NCBI GenBank assembly: GCA_011009095.1
Contig: VTPC01005881.1
Coordinates: forward strand, 1-64,000
Origin: Ignelater luminosus
Taxonomy: Eukaryota; Arthropoda; Insecta; Coleoptera; Elateridae
Direction of reading: 5' to 3'
Length of the DNA: 64,000 nt
Below are positions 22,986 through 35,205 of this stretch, in pieces (position 1 is the first letter of the stretch; each line of letters begins with the position of its first letter). Made by a program: the position numbers and the translations under genes. The notes under the pieces are model-generated. The model did no database searches, was not told where the DNA came from, and was given only the letters and a program-made list of their open reading frames with translations.

Positions 22986-25920
22986 CTGCCATGTTATTTA
23001 AACCTTTTGTGCACTTAATAAAATAGTAGGTAGTTTGTAAATTTTAAATTTCTAACGTTGGGTAAATTGATTTTGCGTTACTTTGTATTTACTTTGAATT
23101 TATATTAAAATTATGACTAGGGTTAGGAATTATAGTATATACACTATATGCATAAAATTGCTTGACATATACTAAATCCATGCAGTGAAAAATTTACTAG
23201 CGTTAGCTATAAAAATGAAAATACACATCTGATGTAAAATGCATTTATTCAAATGTAAAGTCGCGTATCAACTCTAAATAATAGTGAACAGAACAGTGAA
23301 GATTAGATGATACACAGGAATAATTATGGTAAACAGTTATACAGTTTTCAAACGTTTAAAACGCCCTCCTGAAAAATTTGATATTATGGACAATCCCGCT
23401 TCTTGCACGGGTTTTGTTTTAGAAGATGAATATATTTTCAAAAATTAAAACATGTCTGCCTCCAGTTTTGTAATACATATAGAACGAATCGACTGTAAGT
23501 TTAATTTTTAAAATTCTTGTCTAGTCATTATGAATTTTCCTTACTAATTTGTCAGCGTTCTTTATACATTGTATATTTGTTCGGAAAATATTTCACAATA
23601 ATACTATAAATCTCATTCAAAAACTGGTTTTAAAATAAGGTAAAATGAAAAACACAACAATTTTGTTACTTAATTAAGTTCATTGCAAAAAACCAAGTTA
23701 AAACTTTATAAATGCCCTTTGATGTTACTGCAAGCCCGGGCGCCTCATTCGCTTTTAGCGTAAAAAGTAAAAATAATTGTATAATTAATAAACAAGTGCC
23801 TCATAAAATGGAGATTTAAAATTCTTATTTTATATAACAGAATATGCAAGAGAAATTTTGTGAATTATTAATTTAAGGAAGTTTACAATAATTAACAAAT
23901 AAACAACATAAAAGAGAGGTAGTTCACCTGTGGAATTTATGAATCTCGATATTTTGAACTTAATGTTGGAGAATTATTGTTTGTTACTCGTTAATATTAA
24001 TTAAATCTCAGAATTTCAGAAACGTATTGAATATTGAGTTACATAAATAAAAATATTTAGCGAGTAAATGTTGTTTATTCTAACTTGCAGTCATCTGATA
24101 CAATAGATATTTTCAAACTACATGTGTACATGCAATTCTTGATATTTCTACTAAATTTTAAAATTGAATTTACTGTTCATTATGTAGAAGTAGAAAAAGT
24201 ATGTTTTTGTTAACATACATAAAAATCAAGATTAGTAGGCAAGGAACACTACATTAAATATATTAGGTAGGTATAATGTTATAAAATTAGGTGCAGCTAT
24301 TTATATGATTAGAAAATCTACCTACATGTATTGTAAGGTAGAACGATTTGTTCGATAGAAAATTCTCCAACAAAGCGGTAAATTTTTATTGAAAGTCTTT
24401 CTGTCTGGCGTATGAAAAGAAGTCGTTGAAAGGTGACAACACCACGACTAGGCTTTATTGTTACGCTTCCTTCAACAACCTAGTTCAATAGACAAATTCA
24501 AAAATTACTCTTTACAAGCATACCTATATGAAAAAGGAGAACACGCTTTGCCAATTTGTTGGTAATATTGAAAATAAAACAAAATTATTGTTCTGCCATT
24601 GAAAATACAAGACAATAATACACATCATTTGAAGAGACAATGGAATCGTTCTCAAGTTAGTAAGACATGTTATGTCGTTAACGTGATAAGATTATATCTA
24701 TATAATAAATAGAAATTAAGAATAAACAGGTTCATAAAACTTTTAACGTGCTTACTAAGAAATACCACAATCTATCTTGGAAAGTTGATGTAGGAATTCT
24801 GTATGCATGAATTGCTCAGAAGTTCTCTCAAACAATACATCACTGAACTTAACAGTAATAAAACTACTTCTAGACTTTATACAAATAAATTCAAAGTAGT
24901 AAACATGTTGTTGTGTTTTCCCATATTTTGTTAATATTAATTCGACTGTACGACATCTGCTTCTATTACCTTCAAAGAAGCTCTTACTAATTAACAGAGA
25001 TTTGCTTTAAGTGTAAAATAATGAATGCCTGAAAGCTCGCGATTTCCACACCTGAAGTTAATACAAACGAATTTATTCATATGCCTGCACATAATTCACG
25101 CATTTCTACTTACTTCTGTAGAAGTGAGATAATTTATAAATTTACCATTTAACTTTATAAAGCACAAGCAATTAATTTACTAAACAGACATTTAACATTT
25201 CACTTAGATCTCTAATTTCAAACTTATATCAAATGTAAACTCTTATTTTTTATGCAAAACCCTTTTATTCACTCGACATGTCGTTCTCTAGGTCAATGTA
25301 GTTTAATGGACATTAAACAAAGTTATTCAAATGACAGTTTAGTAGCTTTTACACGGGTCGTACGTAAAATATTTAAACGTTAGTTGCGTAGTATATGTTA
25401 CGGTAATTTCTCTCTTAAAGTTAGTTTTACAGTTTTAGGTAAACGAACAAACTTAAATACTACTCGTCGCTTTAGGTTAGTAGCAATTTTCTATCATTTT
25501 ATGTTTGCTGTTTAACTTTATTTTCTCAACTTTATTTATTCCACTATTTGAATATAATTTAATAAATAATTTGAATACTTCACGGTAATAGAAGTGAAAT
25601 GGAAAATCAAATCAAATGATATTGGTTAGTGCGTTAGTAATTAGAAAGTCGTTTTAATTAGGGCCGTTTAGTAATTGGTTCTTGCCTAAATTACCTATAC
25701 TGCTTTTGCAAAGAAGAAAACAGGCCAGCTGAAAGAAATTATCAAGCTATCTCATTTTGTTACTATTAACACAATCTATGTAATGCCTTGTGTTGTAGCA
25801 ACCCTAGAAAGGTTTTAATATAAGTGAAGAAATACCTTTTTAAGGAAACGAGCTTTGTTTATTGCCCTAGCTAACAGCTGGTAAATGATAAATGCTCCTC
25901 ATATGGCGCAATAAAATAAA
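22986..25920. other. AT-rich non-genic stretch
   Basis: Nothing recognised on either strand: no long ORF, no repeat pair, no splice-site pair around an open frame. Confidence 0.6.
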
Positions 25921-25948
25921 GAGCAGGCTTGCAGAGTGCATTTTGTCC
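25921..25948 (+). repeat. left terminal inverted repeat of DUF7869-type element
   Basis: Pairs with 28138-28165. The core CTTGCAGAGTGCATTT is identical in both ends, and GTCC follows after one variable base. Confidence 0.75.
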
Positions 25949-26223
25949 TATATTGTAAAATTTCAGAGAAATGAGAAAACTGTAGCTTTAAAATGACAAA
26001 ACGCAACAAAGCGTACGCCCAACCAAAAAATGGCAAAAAAGATGTAGAAATAAATTATAAAATCTTGCACAGCAAAAATAAACAGCAGCTTCTCAATTTG
26101 GAAAAAGCTGTGGACAAAATACGTATTAATTGTACGTGACGGACAAAGTTCGTTGTGTAAGTCTGTGTTAATGTATTTATTTAAGAAAAAAACTGCATTT
26201 GTTTCATAAACGTTTATTGAAAA

Positions 26224-27843
26224 TTAAATTTGAAGGTACACAAGATCTACATTATCTGTTTCACCACTTTCACATTCTTCATCGGTAGTACTTTCCGCAG
26301 CTCATCTTCCTGGTCTTCAGTAGAAATTGGAACTATCCATCCTAATTCTGGATCTGTATTCCAGTTTTCTCCGGAAAATGAAATTAATAACTTCTTTTTT
26401 TTTATTCTCCAACCTAATGGTAACTCTCTAAGTGTTACCTGTTCTAAACGTTTTCGTGGTTTTAGCAGCGTTTCAAATCGTTTAGTTGAATCATTGGTTC
26501 TATAAAGACTTTCTGTTTGGACTAAAACTAAGTTTGGTACATTTCCTTTCTTTATATGAATTCTTTTGCAGGGCTAATGCCTTGTATTTTCTTTAAATGT
26601 TAAAATCCCTTTGGTACCAAGTTTTCAAATTTTCCCAACTTTGGAATACAACTCCCAATATTTTTCTGGTGTTTTTATAACACTATGACTCCCTTATCAT
26701 TTTTTCAACTCGTCCAAACATTTTGTCAGCAGATAAATAGGAATGGCCTCTCACCGGGAACATTAATTCAAGAGACTGAATTGTGACAGGAGTAAGCTGG
26801 TAAAGCCATATCATTAAAACATGTACGATATGATTGTTCTTGTTTTGACCCCCACAGCCGTCAGCGAATAGCCGGAAACAGTTTAGGTTTGGAGGTATAT
26901 CGACCTTCTTATATAGAAGAGCAGAGGCAATTTCCACAGCACCCCTTCACGCTTGATGTTTTAGCCAAGAATAAAAAGTGGGGGATTCACAGTTACTGCC
27001 GGTTATGCAAAAAACGTACAAAGAAAGCTGCCGTACATAGAATGCTTCCTGTATTGGTACCTTTAGAAGCACCTGTAACTGCTGCAAATCAAAACAAACT
27101 GTTACAGCGTTTGGTGGATTTTCCTTTATTAGCTTGTGGAATTAGGCTGCTCGAACTTTATGTACCTTCAGTTCAGTTATGAACTGCCTTTTGTTTTCAT
27201 TTTCTGTTACATTTGTTTGAGTTTTGGTTCTAACACAAAGGGAACACACATCTGTGGCGGGGCTACCAAATCCGATATTAAAATTGTTGTTAAAGACTCT
27301 ACTGAAATACTTGTAATTCACTCGCAAGTTCTCGCTTGTATTGTGATTGTAAATCTTCCACAGTTTTGAGATACTGTATTCGGATGATAAATAAATTCTT
27401 CTTGATTTTCTTTTTCCATAGTAACTCTCTTTACCCTTAAACTGGCTTATAAATTCTTTAACTGCCGTAAACTTTTCATTGTACTTTGCAGTACGCCTGT
27501 CCCCGCCCCTTTTCTCTGAGATTTTATTTCCTTTCATAATTTTGTTAGCCTCTTTAAAAAAAGATTGCCCCAAACGTATTATCTTTTCCCTCGTCAATGT
27601 GTTACACATCAGATTTTCATCTTTGTGATTACATACAGCATTAAAATCATAATTGTCTAAGTTTGGATCCATATTGGAATACCTAAAATTAGAATTTTGA
27701 TAAAACATCAAACTTAACCTACAAAGTAACAAATTTATATACCTTACAGTTTTTTTTCTTTTGCGCGATGTTTTCGATATTGTCCGCTTTGTGGTAGCGC
27801 GGTGGCTATCATCAACGACATGTTCTACTTTTAGTGCCTCCAT
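26224..27843 (-). pseudogene. DUF7869-type transposon gene, lightly broken
   Basis: Start at MEALKVEHVVDDS (27843), with a basic leader ending KTSRKRKKTVR. A likely 60-bp intron (27683-27742, AAG|GTATAT..TTTTAG) precedes YSNMDPNLDNYDF. Then come FGSPATDVCSLC (a CxxC-type motif), FDLQQLQVLLKVPIQEAFYV with RQLSLYVFCI, FADGCGGQNKNNHIVHVL, and FPVRGHSYLSADKMFGRVEK. The C-terminal half includes KTPEKYWELYSKVGKI and LPLGWRIKKKKLL, then a final acidic tail (TTDEECESGETDNVD). These motifs in this order match the family often annotated DUF7869. The invariant D residues in FDLQQ and FADG suggest an RNase-H-like catalytic fold (inference). Lesions: stop codons at 27142-27144, 26938-26940 and two downstream, a frame change near 26690 and another near the tail. 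Relatively few hits imply modest age. Confidence 0.75.
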
Positions 27844-28137
27844 TATTAAACACCAAAACCAAAACACGTCAACACACTAAAATATCAAAATATCTAGAAA
27901 CGTTCCACAAGTAGTCATAACCGACAAGACAACCGCACCGGAACAAATTGCTTTATGTCCAGCACAAAACTCGATTTGTTTGTCTAATGCTAACAGGACA
28001 AAATGCGTTTTAAAGGTCCAAGCAGATTTGACTTACTATTTCAATAAGGACAAAATTTGAACGTCCAGGAAATGAAAAAAACATTACGATCTGTATAAAG
28101 AAAACGACGCTACCTTTAGTTGAAAGTTTTTAAAAAT

Positions 28138-28165
28138 GGACTAAATGCACTCTGCAAGTATGCTC
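28138..28165 (-). repeat. right terminal inverted repeat of DUF7869-type element
   Basis: Reverse complement of the left end with about three differences. A related subterminal copy, GCATTTTGTCCT, occurs on the minus strand at about 27995-28006. Confidence 0.75.
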
Positions 28166-28637
28166 CACAACAATATATATATGATTTTACCTTTTGTGTT
28201 TTTATTTAAATGGTTATAGCTTTCTTAGTAAATTAAACATGATTGGCTTAAAAAATTTTAAATTATCAAATTTATCAATATAGAAACGCGTTAGGATAAT
28301 CTGAAATTTGAACTGTAGGTAGCAAAAATTCTGTATTTGTAAAATCTCAAATATGATTGTCATGTCATTCATCTATTTTTGTCAAATGTTGAACAACTCA
28401 AAATAGACTGCTACTGATTTTTGCATTATTGAAAGAATCTTCATAGTTTATACTACGCTGCGGGAAGCTTAAGCGTGCTATAGTTTAGGATTGGTTGGTT
28501 GTAGCAAGGTATACAATTTAGTTTGCTTTTTTTTGTGTAGGTTCATACATTTCGGGTGGTTGGTTAGGAATCGTTTAGTATTCTCTTTAGGGTTAATCCC
28601 AATTTTTCCTTTTCCAAACCAATTTGGACTTGTTTAT

Positions 28638-29000
28638 TAGGGTGGGCCGAAAAAACAAATATCTCTTGTTTCAAGTCGTAATACCGTGGCAAAGTTGCGA
28701 ATTGGAGAGACTAGAAAGGGTTAAAAAAAATAAAATCCGTTTATATCTTACGGTCGCGCATGTGCTCTAAAGTTTGCCAAAATTTGGAACAATTTGCATT
28801 TTTACGATAATTTTTAATATTTTTAAGTTAGTCTCTTCCTGAATGTAATAGCTCAAATTTTTATGTATTAGAACCATACAAAATAATGCTTAAATATTAC
28901 TTAAATCTGTCAACATCTTCCGGTCGCGCATTGCCTTCAAAGTTAATAAAATTTAAAAAAAAATTACAAATAAAGGTAGATCGTAGTTCAAGGAAACAAT
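28638..29000 (+). repeat. left long terminal inverted repeat of hAT copy A
   Basis: Pairs with 30510-30874. The outer part (GGGTGGGCCGAAAAAACAAA), the middle (GAGCACATGCG and its complement) and the inner part (AAATAAAGGTAGATC) all align in order, with scattered mismatches and small gaps. Confidence 0.85.
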
Positions 29001-29021
29001 TTCCACTACCAAGGTCTCTAT

Positions 29022-30366
29022 TTGGATTGGAGGAAGGACGACACGTTAGTAGTAGATCAAGCTCATTTGAAAAGGCTCCGTAGAGTAAAACAGGAAGAGC
29101 ATTACTCACTAATTCAAGAACTTGGTTCAGCCTACATCGGCCATGTCACTTCAACTTTTGAAAGTTCTGAATATATTGTCACTTCTATTATTTCTTATTT
29201 GTCTGGTCGAGGTATTTCTCTTGAAAAATGAATTGTTATAGAATGCGGTTGCACTGGGTTAATAGAGGTTGGAAAAACGGTCTGATTCGCCGAATCGAAG
29301 TACATTTGGGAAAACCGTTATAATGGGCAGTTTGCCTTTTCCATTTTAATAAACTGCCATTTCTGCATCTGTTTCAATATCTAGACGGTAAATCTTTGAG
29401 AGAGCCAATCGGTGAAAATCTAAGTGGGTGCGAAAAACTTCCAGTGATTCTCTTCAAGAGAAATGGGTGTCAGATCCCCACAATAGACAGCAGTAGACTA
29501 AGTAAGGATCAGCAATATCTACTCCATATATTCATGGCAATAAAGTCAGGAAACTGTAAAGATGATTTGGTTGTACCAGATCATCCTGGTCCCTTGTCAC
29601 ACTCGAGGTGGTTGACAACAGCAAATCGAACTCTCAGATTGTACTTAAGTGAAGAGAGTCCCACGCCTGAACTTCAAGAAATAGTTATATTAATTCTAAA
29701 GTTATACATGCCAATGTGGTTTAGTTTCAAAACAAGTAAATTCTTTACAGATGGACGAAAACTTGTGTATCTATCAATACAATCTTCAAGGTACCTGCCT
29801 GAAGATTTACGTAATATTGTCGACCCTGTGATAGAACGAAATGTCCGTTTTCGCTCATCCAGAACATTTAATGTTAGCCATGACACAAAATAATATAAAA
29901 CACATAAGGGAGCTCGGACTTCGACGAATTCTAAATGCGAGTAAGTTAGATCAAAAGAGAACAACTATCAGAACATTCATGCCGCCAAAACTTAATTTCA
30001 AGGCTCAGCACTACTTAGAAATAGTTAACTGGATGGACTGTGATTTATCTTCTCTTCCTTTTATTAAAAGATATCAGTGACGATGAGTTTAAATCACATA
30101 TTTAAACTGACCGAGTTCCTAATTGGGATATAATATTCAAGATATTCCCAGTTCACACACAGACAGTTGAACGATCTCTGAAACTCGTGACAGAAGCCTC
30201 AGGAAAAGCGAAGCTGAGTCTAGGGATGGTTTTATCAGAACAACTCTGCTGTCAAGGTCAACCATGCCTAACTTTGCCTATAAATCAGATTTCAAAGTAC
30301 TTTCAGCTAAGAATGAGTAAAAACGGAGACGCTCAATTGTTCAACATGAGTTTCTTGGGCTTATGA
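29022..30366 (+). pseudogene. hAT transposase pseudogene, copy A
   Basis: The surviving reading begins RRVKQEEHYSLIQELGSAYI. It is followed by a frameshift near 29250 into VNRGWKNGLIRRIEVHLGKP, where relatives carry the first catalytic D region (IGCDGT). Next come LDGKS and REPIGENLSGCEK, then LSHSRWLTTANRTLRLYLSE, the RW motif region of hAT enzymes. After that are RYLPEDLRNIVDPVIERN, another frameshift, FAHPEHLMLAMTQNNIKHIR, LNFKAQHYLEIVNW, and the C-terminal FPVHTQTVERSLKLVTEAS, which corresponds to the dimerisation end. It stops at 30366. A TAA replaces a codon at about 29321 and is shared with copy B. The N-terminal BED-type zinc finger is missing, so this is a truncated, dead gene. Confidence 0.8.
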
Positions 30367-30509
30367 CCCTTCACACAAAAACCTAGTGCTTTCAATAAAA
30401 AAATCTGTTTATAAATATTACTAATGGTCTAAAATAATTTGTTTTTAAACATTTAACCTTGAATTCAATAAAGAAAACCAAAATAAAGAACATGTAAGTT
30501 GTTAGTATT

Positions 30510-30874
30510 TTGTTTCTTAAGCTATGATCTACCTTTATTTCTAAATTTTCTTCAAAATTTTATTAACTTTGAAGGCTATGCACGACCGGAAGATGTTGAC
30601 AGATTTAAGTAATATTTAAACATTATATTGTGTGGTTCTAATACATAAGAATTTAAGCTATTAAATTCGGGAAGAGGCTAATTTAAAAATGTTAAAAATT
30701 ATCGTAAAAATGTGAATTTTTCTAAATTTTGGCAAACTTTAGAGCACATGCGTGACCGGAAGATATAAACCGACTTTATTTCTTTTTTTAACCCTTTCCA
30801 ATCTCCCCAATCCGCAACTTTTCCGCGGTATTACGACTTGAAAGAGAAAATTTTTGTTTTTTCCGCTCACCCTA
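30510..30874 (-). repeat. right long terminal inverted repeat of hAT copy A
   Basis: Inverted partner of 28638-29000. Most of it is deleted in copy B, where only the outer ~130 bp remain. Confidence 0.85.
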
Positions 30875-33800
30875 TTGTTTATCTAGATATTTACGTTCCT
30901 TCACTGCCCTGTACCCTTCCTATCACTAATTTTAATCTATTGACTTTGAACCATTATGTGTAAATGTCTCCGTTTGTATTTAGTTTTTTTACACTTTATT
31001 ATCTTTTGTTTTCTACCATTTCTTTTTGTTTCGCTTTTCTTTAGTACCCCGGTGTTTGGAAATGTTTCTAATGGAAATATTCTTGGCGGATAGAGCAACT
31101 CTTATGCGTTACTATTTATCTATACATACTTACAGGTTGGTATAATTCTATGATTTTTATTTTGAAGTACTGCTTTCTTCTCTTGTTAACTAACCATATA
31201 GTATATTGGGGACTTGTCTGTAATAAATTAACTTTTACCACAACTTTGTTTTTATGGATTCCTTTATGGCTCCATTCCTGAGCTTCCAAAGCTTCAACCT
31301 AGAGCTTGTAATCTGATAAGTATCTACAGATATGAGTAACCTATCTGCTAAAGGAAGTAAAGATTGCGAGTATATCAGAAGACGCCATTTCTAAAATCCA
31401 AACTAAAGCATCTACTGCAGTATTCAATAAATTACACAATGAGTTCATCGAGGGACATTTTATTGACTTAAGAGAAAACTGGCAAATTCACTAGTCTTAA
31501 CAAGACTACAAAATTTATAAATGGTTTTTACTTTGTTAAATGTTGTTATTATGATTAATCGTGGTTTGTCTAAATAAACACAAGAAAAAGTTCCTCTTCC
31601 TTTAAAGTAAGAAAAATGTAATAACAATCTGAGAATGGGAACACAGAAAAACCCTAAAGCTTGTTAATTGGTAAAGCCAGGTACAGATTGTAAAGATTTA
31701 AAAGCAAGTGTGCTTGTGTTTTAGTTAGAAGATTAGAACCGTCAGATGGAGCTAACTAAAACACTTCTTAGTCTCGCCATTCTGGTGGAGTCTTTTGCAA
31801 TTAAGCAGGCGTGACTAATTTACAGATGACACCGAATAATTTCATAATTAGTCCAAATTTGTTTTACATTTAAAAATAAAATAACTACGCCCATATTTGA
31901 TCGAGTTTATCCACGGTAACTTTGGTCACAAAAAGTACTGTAACAGGTTTAAAAAACAAAACGAAGGTTATGTTTTGTAACGTTATTTTAAAATTCGCAC
32001 TAAATCCGCCCCTGTTTTTCAATTTCGTTCGGATATTTGTTTTCTTGACGCGCAATATTTAAATTGTTCCATTAAACGAATGTTTGTTATAATGTTATTT
32101 TAAAGAATTAATATTTTTGTGGTCTCGACACCTAGACTCCAGTAGACGTGTCTTTCGTTGATTTCCAATATCAAATACCCAGAATCATTAGTTGCAATAT
32201 TGCAGTCACACAGTCTCGGGGAAGTCAAATTTAAACTAGCGAATCTACAAGTAAAATTTTCCATTGTCGCATAAAGAGTATTAATGTCTTAATTTGTTAG
32301 GGTGTATATCCGACTTTTTAACCCCACTTCCGTAAGTACGAACTGCGTAACAAAAAACGCAGAGGTTAGGCATTACGTGGATAGCTGTTGACTTGAACCA
32401 ACGTGTGGTAATTTTCGACGTTTACCTCTACATCCCCTAATTGGATTCAAACCAAATTAAGTGAAGCGATCCTCTTAGAAAAAAAAGAGATCGGACTGGA
32501 GAAATCGTAATTTCTTCGTGTCAGAGACGCGCAATAGTCGCGGAAGAAAGTGGTTTGTTTGCCAACAGCAAGGCTTATAAATTTCGTTATCGTGGGGAAT
32601 GTATAACCCAAATATAATTACGCTAGTGTCCTCCAGGAAGCAGAAATTATAGAGGGTAGGAACGCAACCATTTTGGCCCCGTTGGTGTAGCATCTGTGTG
32701 TATACTACATTTTGGAAGCTCCGTAAAATTTTAATAGTGCTTGAGACTCAGTGATTTTCGTTTATAAAATTGTGTGTAAACGCTTGGATTTTGTTCTTAT
32801 GTTTTTTTTGAGATTAACGTAAAATAAGTGGTTGTTCTTCGAAATTAAAGTTTTCTCAATTATTGGATCTAGCTGCCTTTCGTCGGTCTGCACATACCTT
32901 CTGGAAGAAATAATTCCTGTATGAGTAAGAAAGAAAACCTGCTATGTTCTGTTATATGAATTTTAATGTTTAAAGACTAGGAGAACGTCGAACTTTGTGA
33001 AATATTTTATACGAAAACTATGCTTAGACAGGATCAGTTTCGTATTGTTTTATTGAATCATAATTTTTACAAGTAACTTTTTAACTAATTTGTAACATGA
33101 ACGTTTCCAGGTAATTTTAGCTGGTGTTCGATAAATTGTTGCAACAAAATTACTAACTTGGCCATCATTTCTTTGTTTTTAAATGTAATGTTCAGTTGTC
33201 AATATTTAACAATTTATGGTCAAGTTTACCTTAGTCGGGTTAATTAATATTTGAATTTTGATCTTTTGTGTTCTATTTTAAAATTTTTAACGTACCAGAA
33301 TCATTTCGCTTTGTTTATTGTAATAATTTGTTTTTCTCATAGTTTGTTTCTGTTTTTATTATTTTATCGACTCTGTTCTCCAAACAGAAATTAATTTATG
33401 CCTCTTATTGATATTCTTTTGTAGTGTTATTTTGTTATTGTTTTTGTATTTTTGTTTGTGTGTGTTTGATTCATTTTTTTATTATCATTATTGTTTTAAT
33501 AAATGTAAGTAAGGTCGACTTCTTGTATTTTTGTTTTTGTAAGTGGATCTCTGGTCCAGGCGAAGTAGCTTAATTTCATTATTTTCTTCTTTTGGCTATC
33601 AAAAAGCACGTAGTATATATTCCAAATTTTAATTATAGACTAGATATCTTTGCTCAAGAGAGAAGTAAATATTGAATTGGCATTTCTCTCTTGTATCGTT
33701 TTAAAAGAAGGAAGTCTTCAGAGGACTTCCTTAGCAAAATTAAGTAAGACAAATCAAGTGCTTATACAGTGTTTATTTTGTGTATTGAGTCTCATTGGTG

Positions 33801-35205
33801 AAACGTCAGAGCGAGTTTTAATAGAGCTTCCACGAGGTAAGTTACACACAGGGTGAGGTTTTGTAAGAGGCCTATATACAGGGTGTCGGATTCACGAGAA
33901 GTTGCGTGACCGACCATCAGAACCCTTTGATCTACGACTGCTGGCGCCCTCTTTTACGACCATCTATTAGTTTATTAAGAGTTTTGGAAAACGGTGAACT
34001 TCTCTTTGTGAGAGATTAGCCAAGTTTATTTGAGAATCCACCTCATCTGCGGCATGAGCTACGGGATTTAACATCTACCATTGGTCTGGAAGGGACTTGT
34101 GCATACCTTTGAGCACTGGCCCGTTACAGTTTTCCAAAAACTACTCTTAGATAACGTTTCTCTTTACTTGTTTAGATCAAAATAGATGTTACAAAAAAAA
34201 TTAGGAAGAAAGTACAGATGCGGTATGATAATTTTAATTGAAAAAGTTGTAAAATAACTGTAGCATATTCTAAACTAATTCCTTACGTTATAACATTTCT
34301 AGTAGTTGGTATCGACAGTTTAGATTGTTGTAAGAGCAATAAATCAATCTAACAAGTGTCCAGTTAAAACTACAGCTAGTCATATCTGATTGATATCTTC
34401 AACACAACTAGTCATAGCCAAAACTGTTATTTCCAACAAGATTCTTAGATCACATATTACACACATATCTTTGAAAGTTTGTAATGATAGACTAATTAGC
34501 AAAGACTGATTGTCTTCAAGATCATGTGATATAACTCCTTGAAATTAATTGGAGTTTCCATTATCTAAAATTTTAGTTTTTGCCAGACAATTATCGGTCA
34601 GTTATTTCATGAAAATATACTGATAAATAATTACATATTTTTGGAAATATGGTTTTTGCAACTCGTTACTTATATCATCATGGGTTTAGTAGATTGATAA
34701 ATACAATAGGTGTTTTAAAAGATTAACCAAGTTGGTATCTACTTTTACCGCGTGGTATAGTTTTGATCAAATACTTTTAGAACGATTTTGAGATTGGTAC
34801 ACAACTTTTTGACAAACCTAGAAAGTATCTAAAAACATTGTTTATGCTTGCAGGAATTTTATTAGTTAGGCCGTAGATAAAACACAAAAGCAGTTCTGGT
34901 AAGTAAACTCAAAATTAGAATATTCTCCTGCTATATTGTTTAATTTTTACTGGAGTATACTGTCTTACATTTATTTAACACGATAACACGTGGTTGTACA
35001 CTTTTTTACATGTTGCAGATTTATCGCTTCTACCGAAGACGTGAGGTGCCGGGCTGATCCAAAAAATATCTACCCTGTAAAATTGGTAATTATTCAAAAG
35101 TCGAACAATGTAACCTGTTACATTTTATGTTAGAACGTTAACAGTGCGAGTGGTATGCACCGGGTGAATTTACATAAACGCCTTTTGTAAATAATGTGAG
35201 GTACA
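30875..35205. other. non-genic flank right of hAT copy A
   Basis: No coding signal. It contains DNA absent from the right copy (about 31985-34127 and 34313-34855). Within the first of these are a transposon-end fragment TATACAGGGTGTCGG at 33878-33892 and a GC-richer 250 bp after it. An inverted pair, TAAGAGTTTTGGAAAAC (33976-33992) and its near complement at 34130-34150, sits beside the right breakpoint. A consensus-like 3' splice site (TGTTGCAG, ends 35018) precedes a 58-nt GC-richer block, but its frame is not conserved in the right copy. Confidence 0.45.

Larger units (their letters stand above)
25921..28165 (-). mobile_element. TIR-bounded DNA transposon with DUF7869-type gene
   Basis: The left end GAGCAGGCTTGCAGAGTGCA (25921-25940, continuing TTTTGTCC) and the reverse complement of the right end GAGCATACTTGCAGAGTGCA (28146-28165, continuing TTTAGTCC) match at about 25 of 28 positions. 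The 2245-bp interval holds one spliced minus-strand gene. TTTTGTCC, or its complement, is repeated inside both ends (25941, 26112, 26141, 27996, 28048), which would suit multiple transposase binding. No target-site duplication is obvious beside GAGCA or beside CTTGCAG, so the exact border is open. The superfamily cannot be named with confidence. Confidence 0.7.
28638..30874 (+). mobile_element. hAT element, copy A
   Basis: Starts TAGGGTGGGCCG and ends with its complement CACCCTA, matching the hAT terminal consensus YARNG. It is flanked by the perfect 8-bp direct repeat TTGTTTAT (28630-28637 and 30875-30882), the hAT target-duplication length. Its terminal inverted repeats are unusually long, about 360 bp (28638-29000 and 30510-30874). 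The 2237-bp element holds a degraded transposase. Confidence 0.92.
28593..35205. repeat. left copy of duplicated segment
   Basis: Collinear with 35606-38901, beginning at TTAATCCCAATTTTTCC in both and ending at AATGTGAGGTACA in both. It includes the complete hAT and its flanks. Compared with the right copy it has extra DNA at about 30133-30755, 31985-34127 and 34313-34855. Single-base differences are scattered at a few per cent by eye. Homology runs into the N gap, so this is an overlap between contigs or a tandem duplication. Confidence 0.9.

Noticed and set aside
34853-34891. Interval between CTTGCAG and GTAAGT as an exon
   Set aside because: All three frames contain stops and its acceptor is absent from the right copy.
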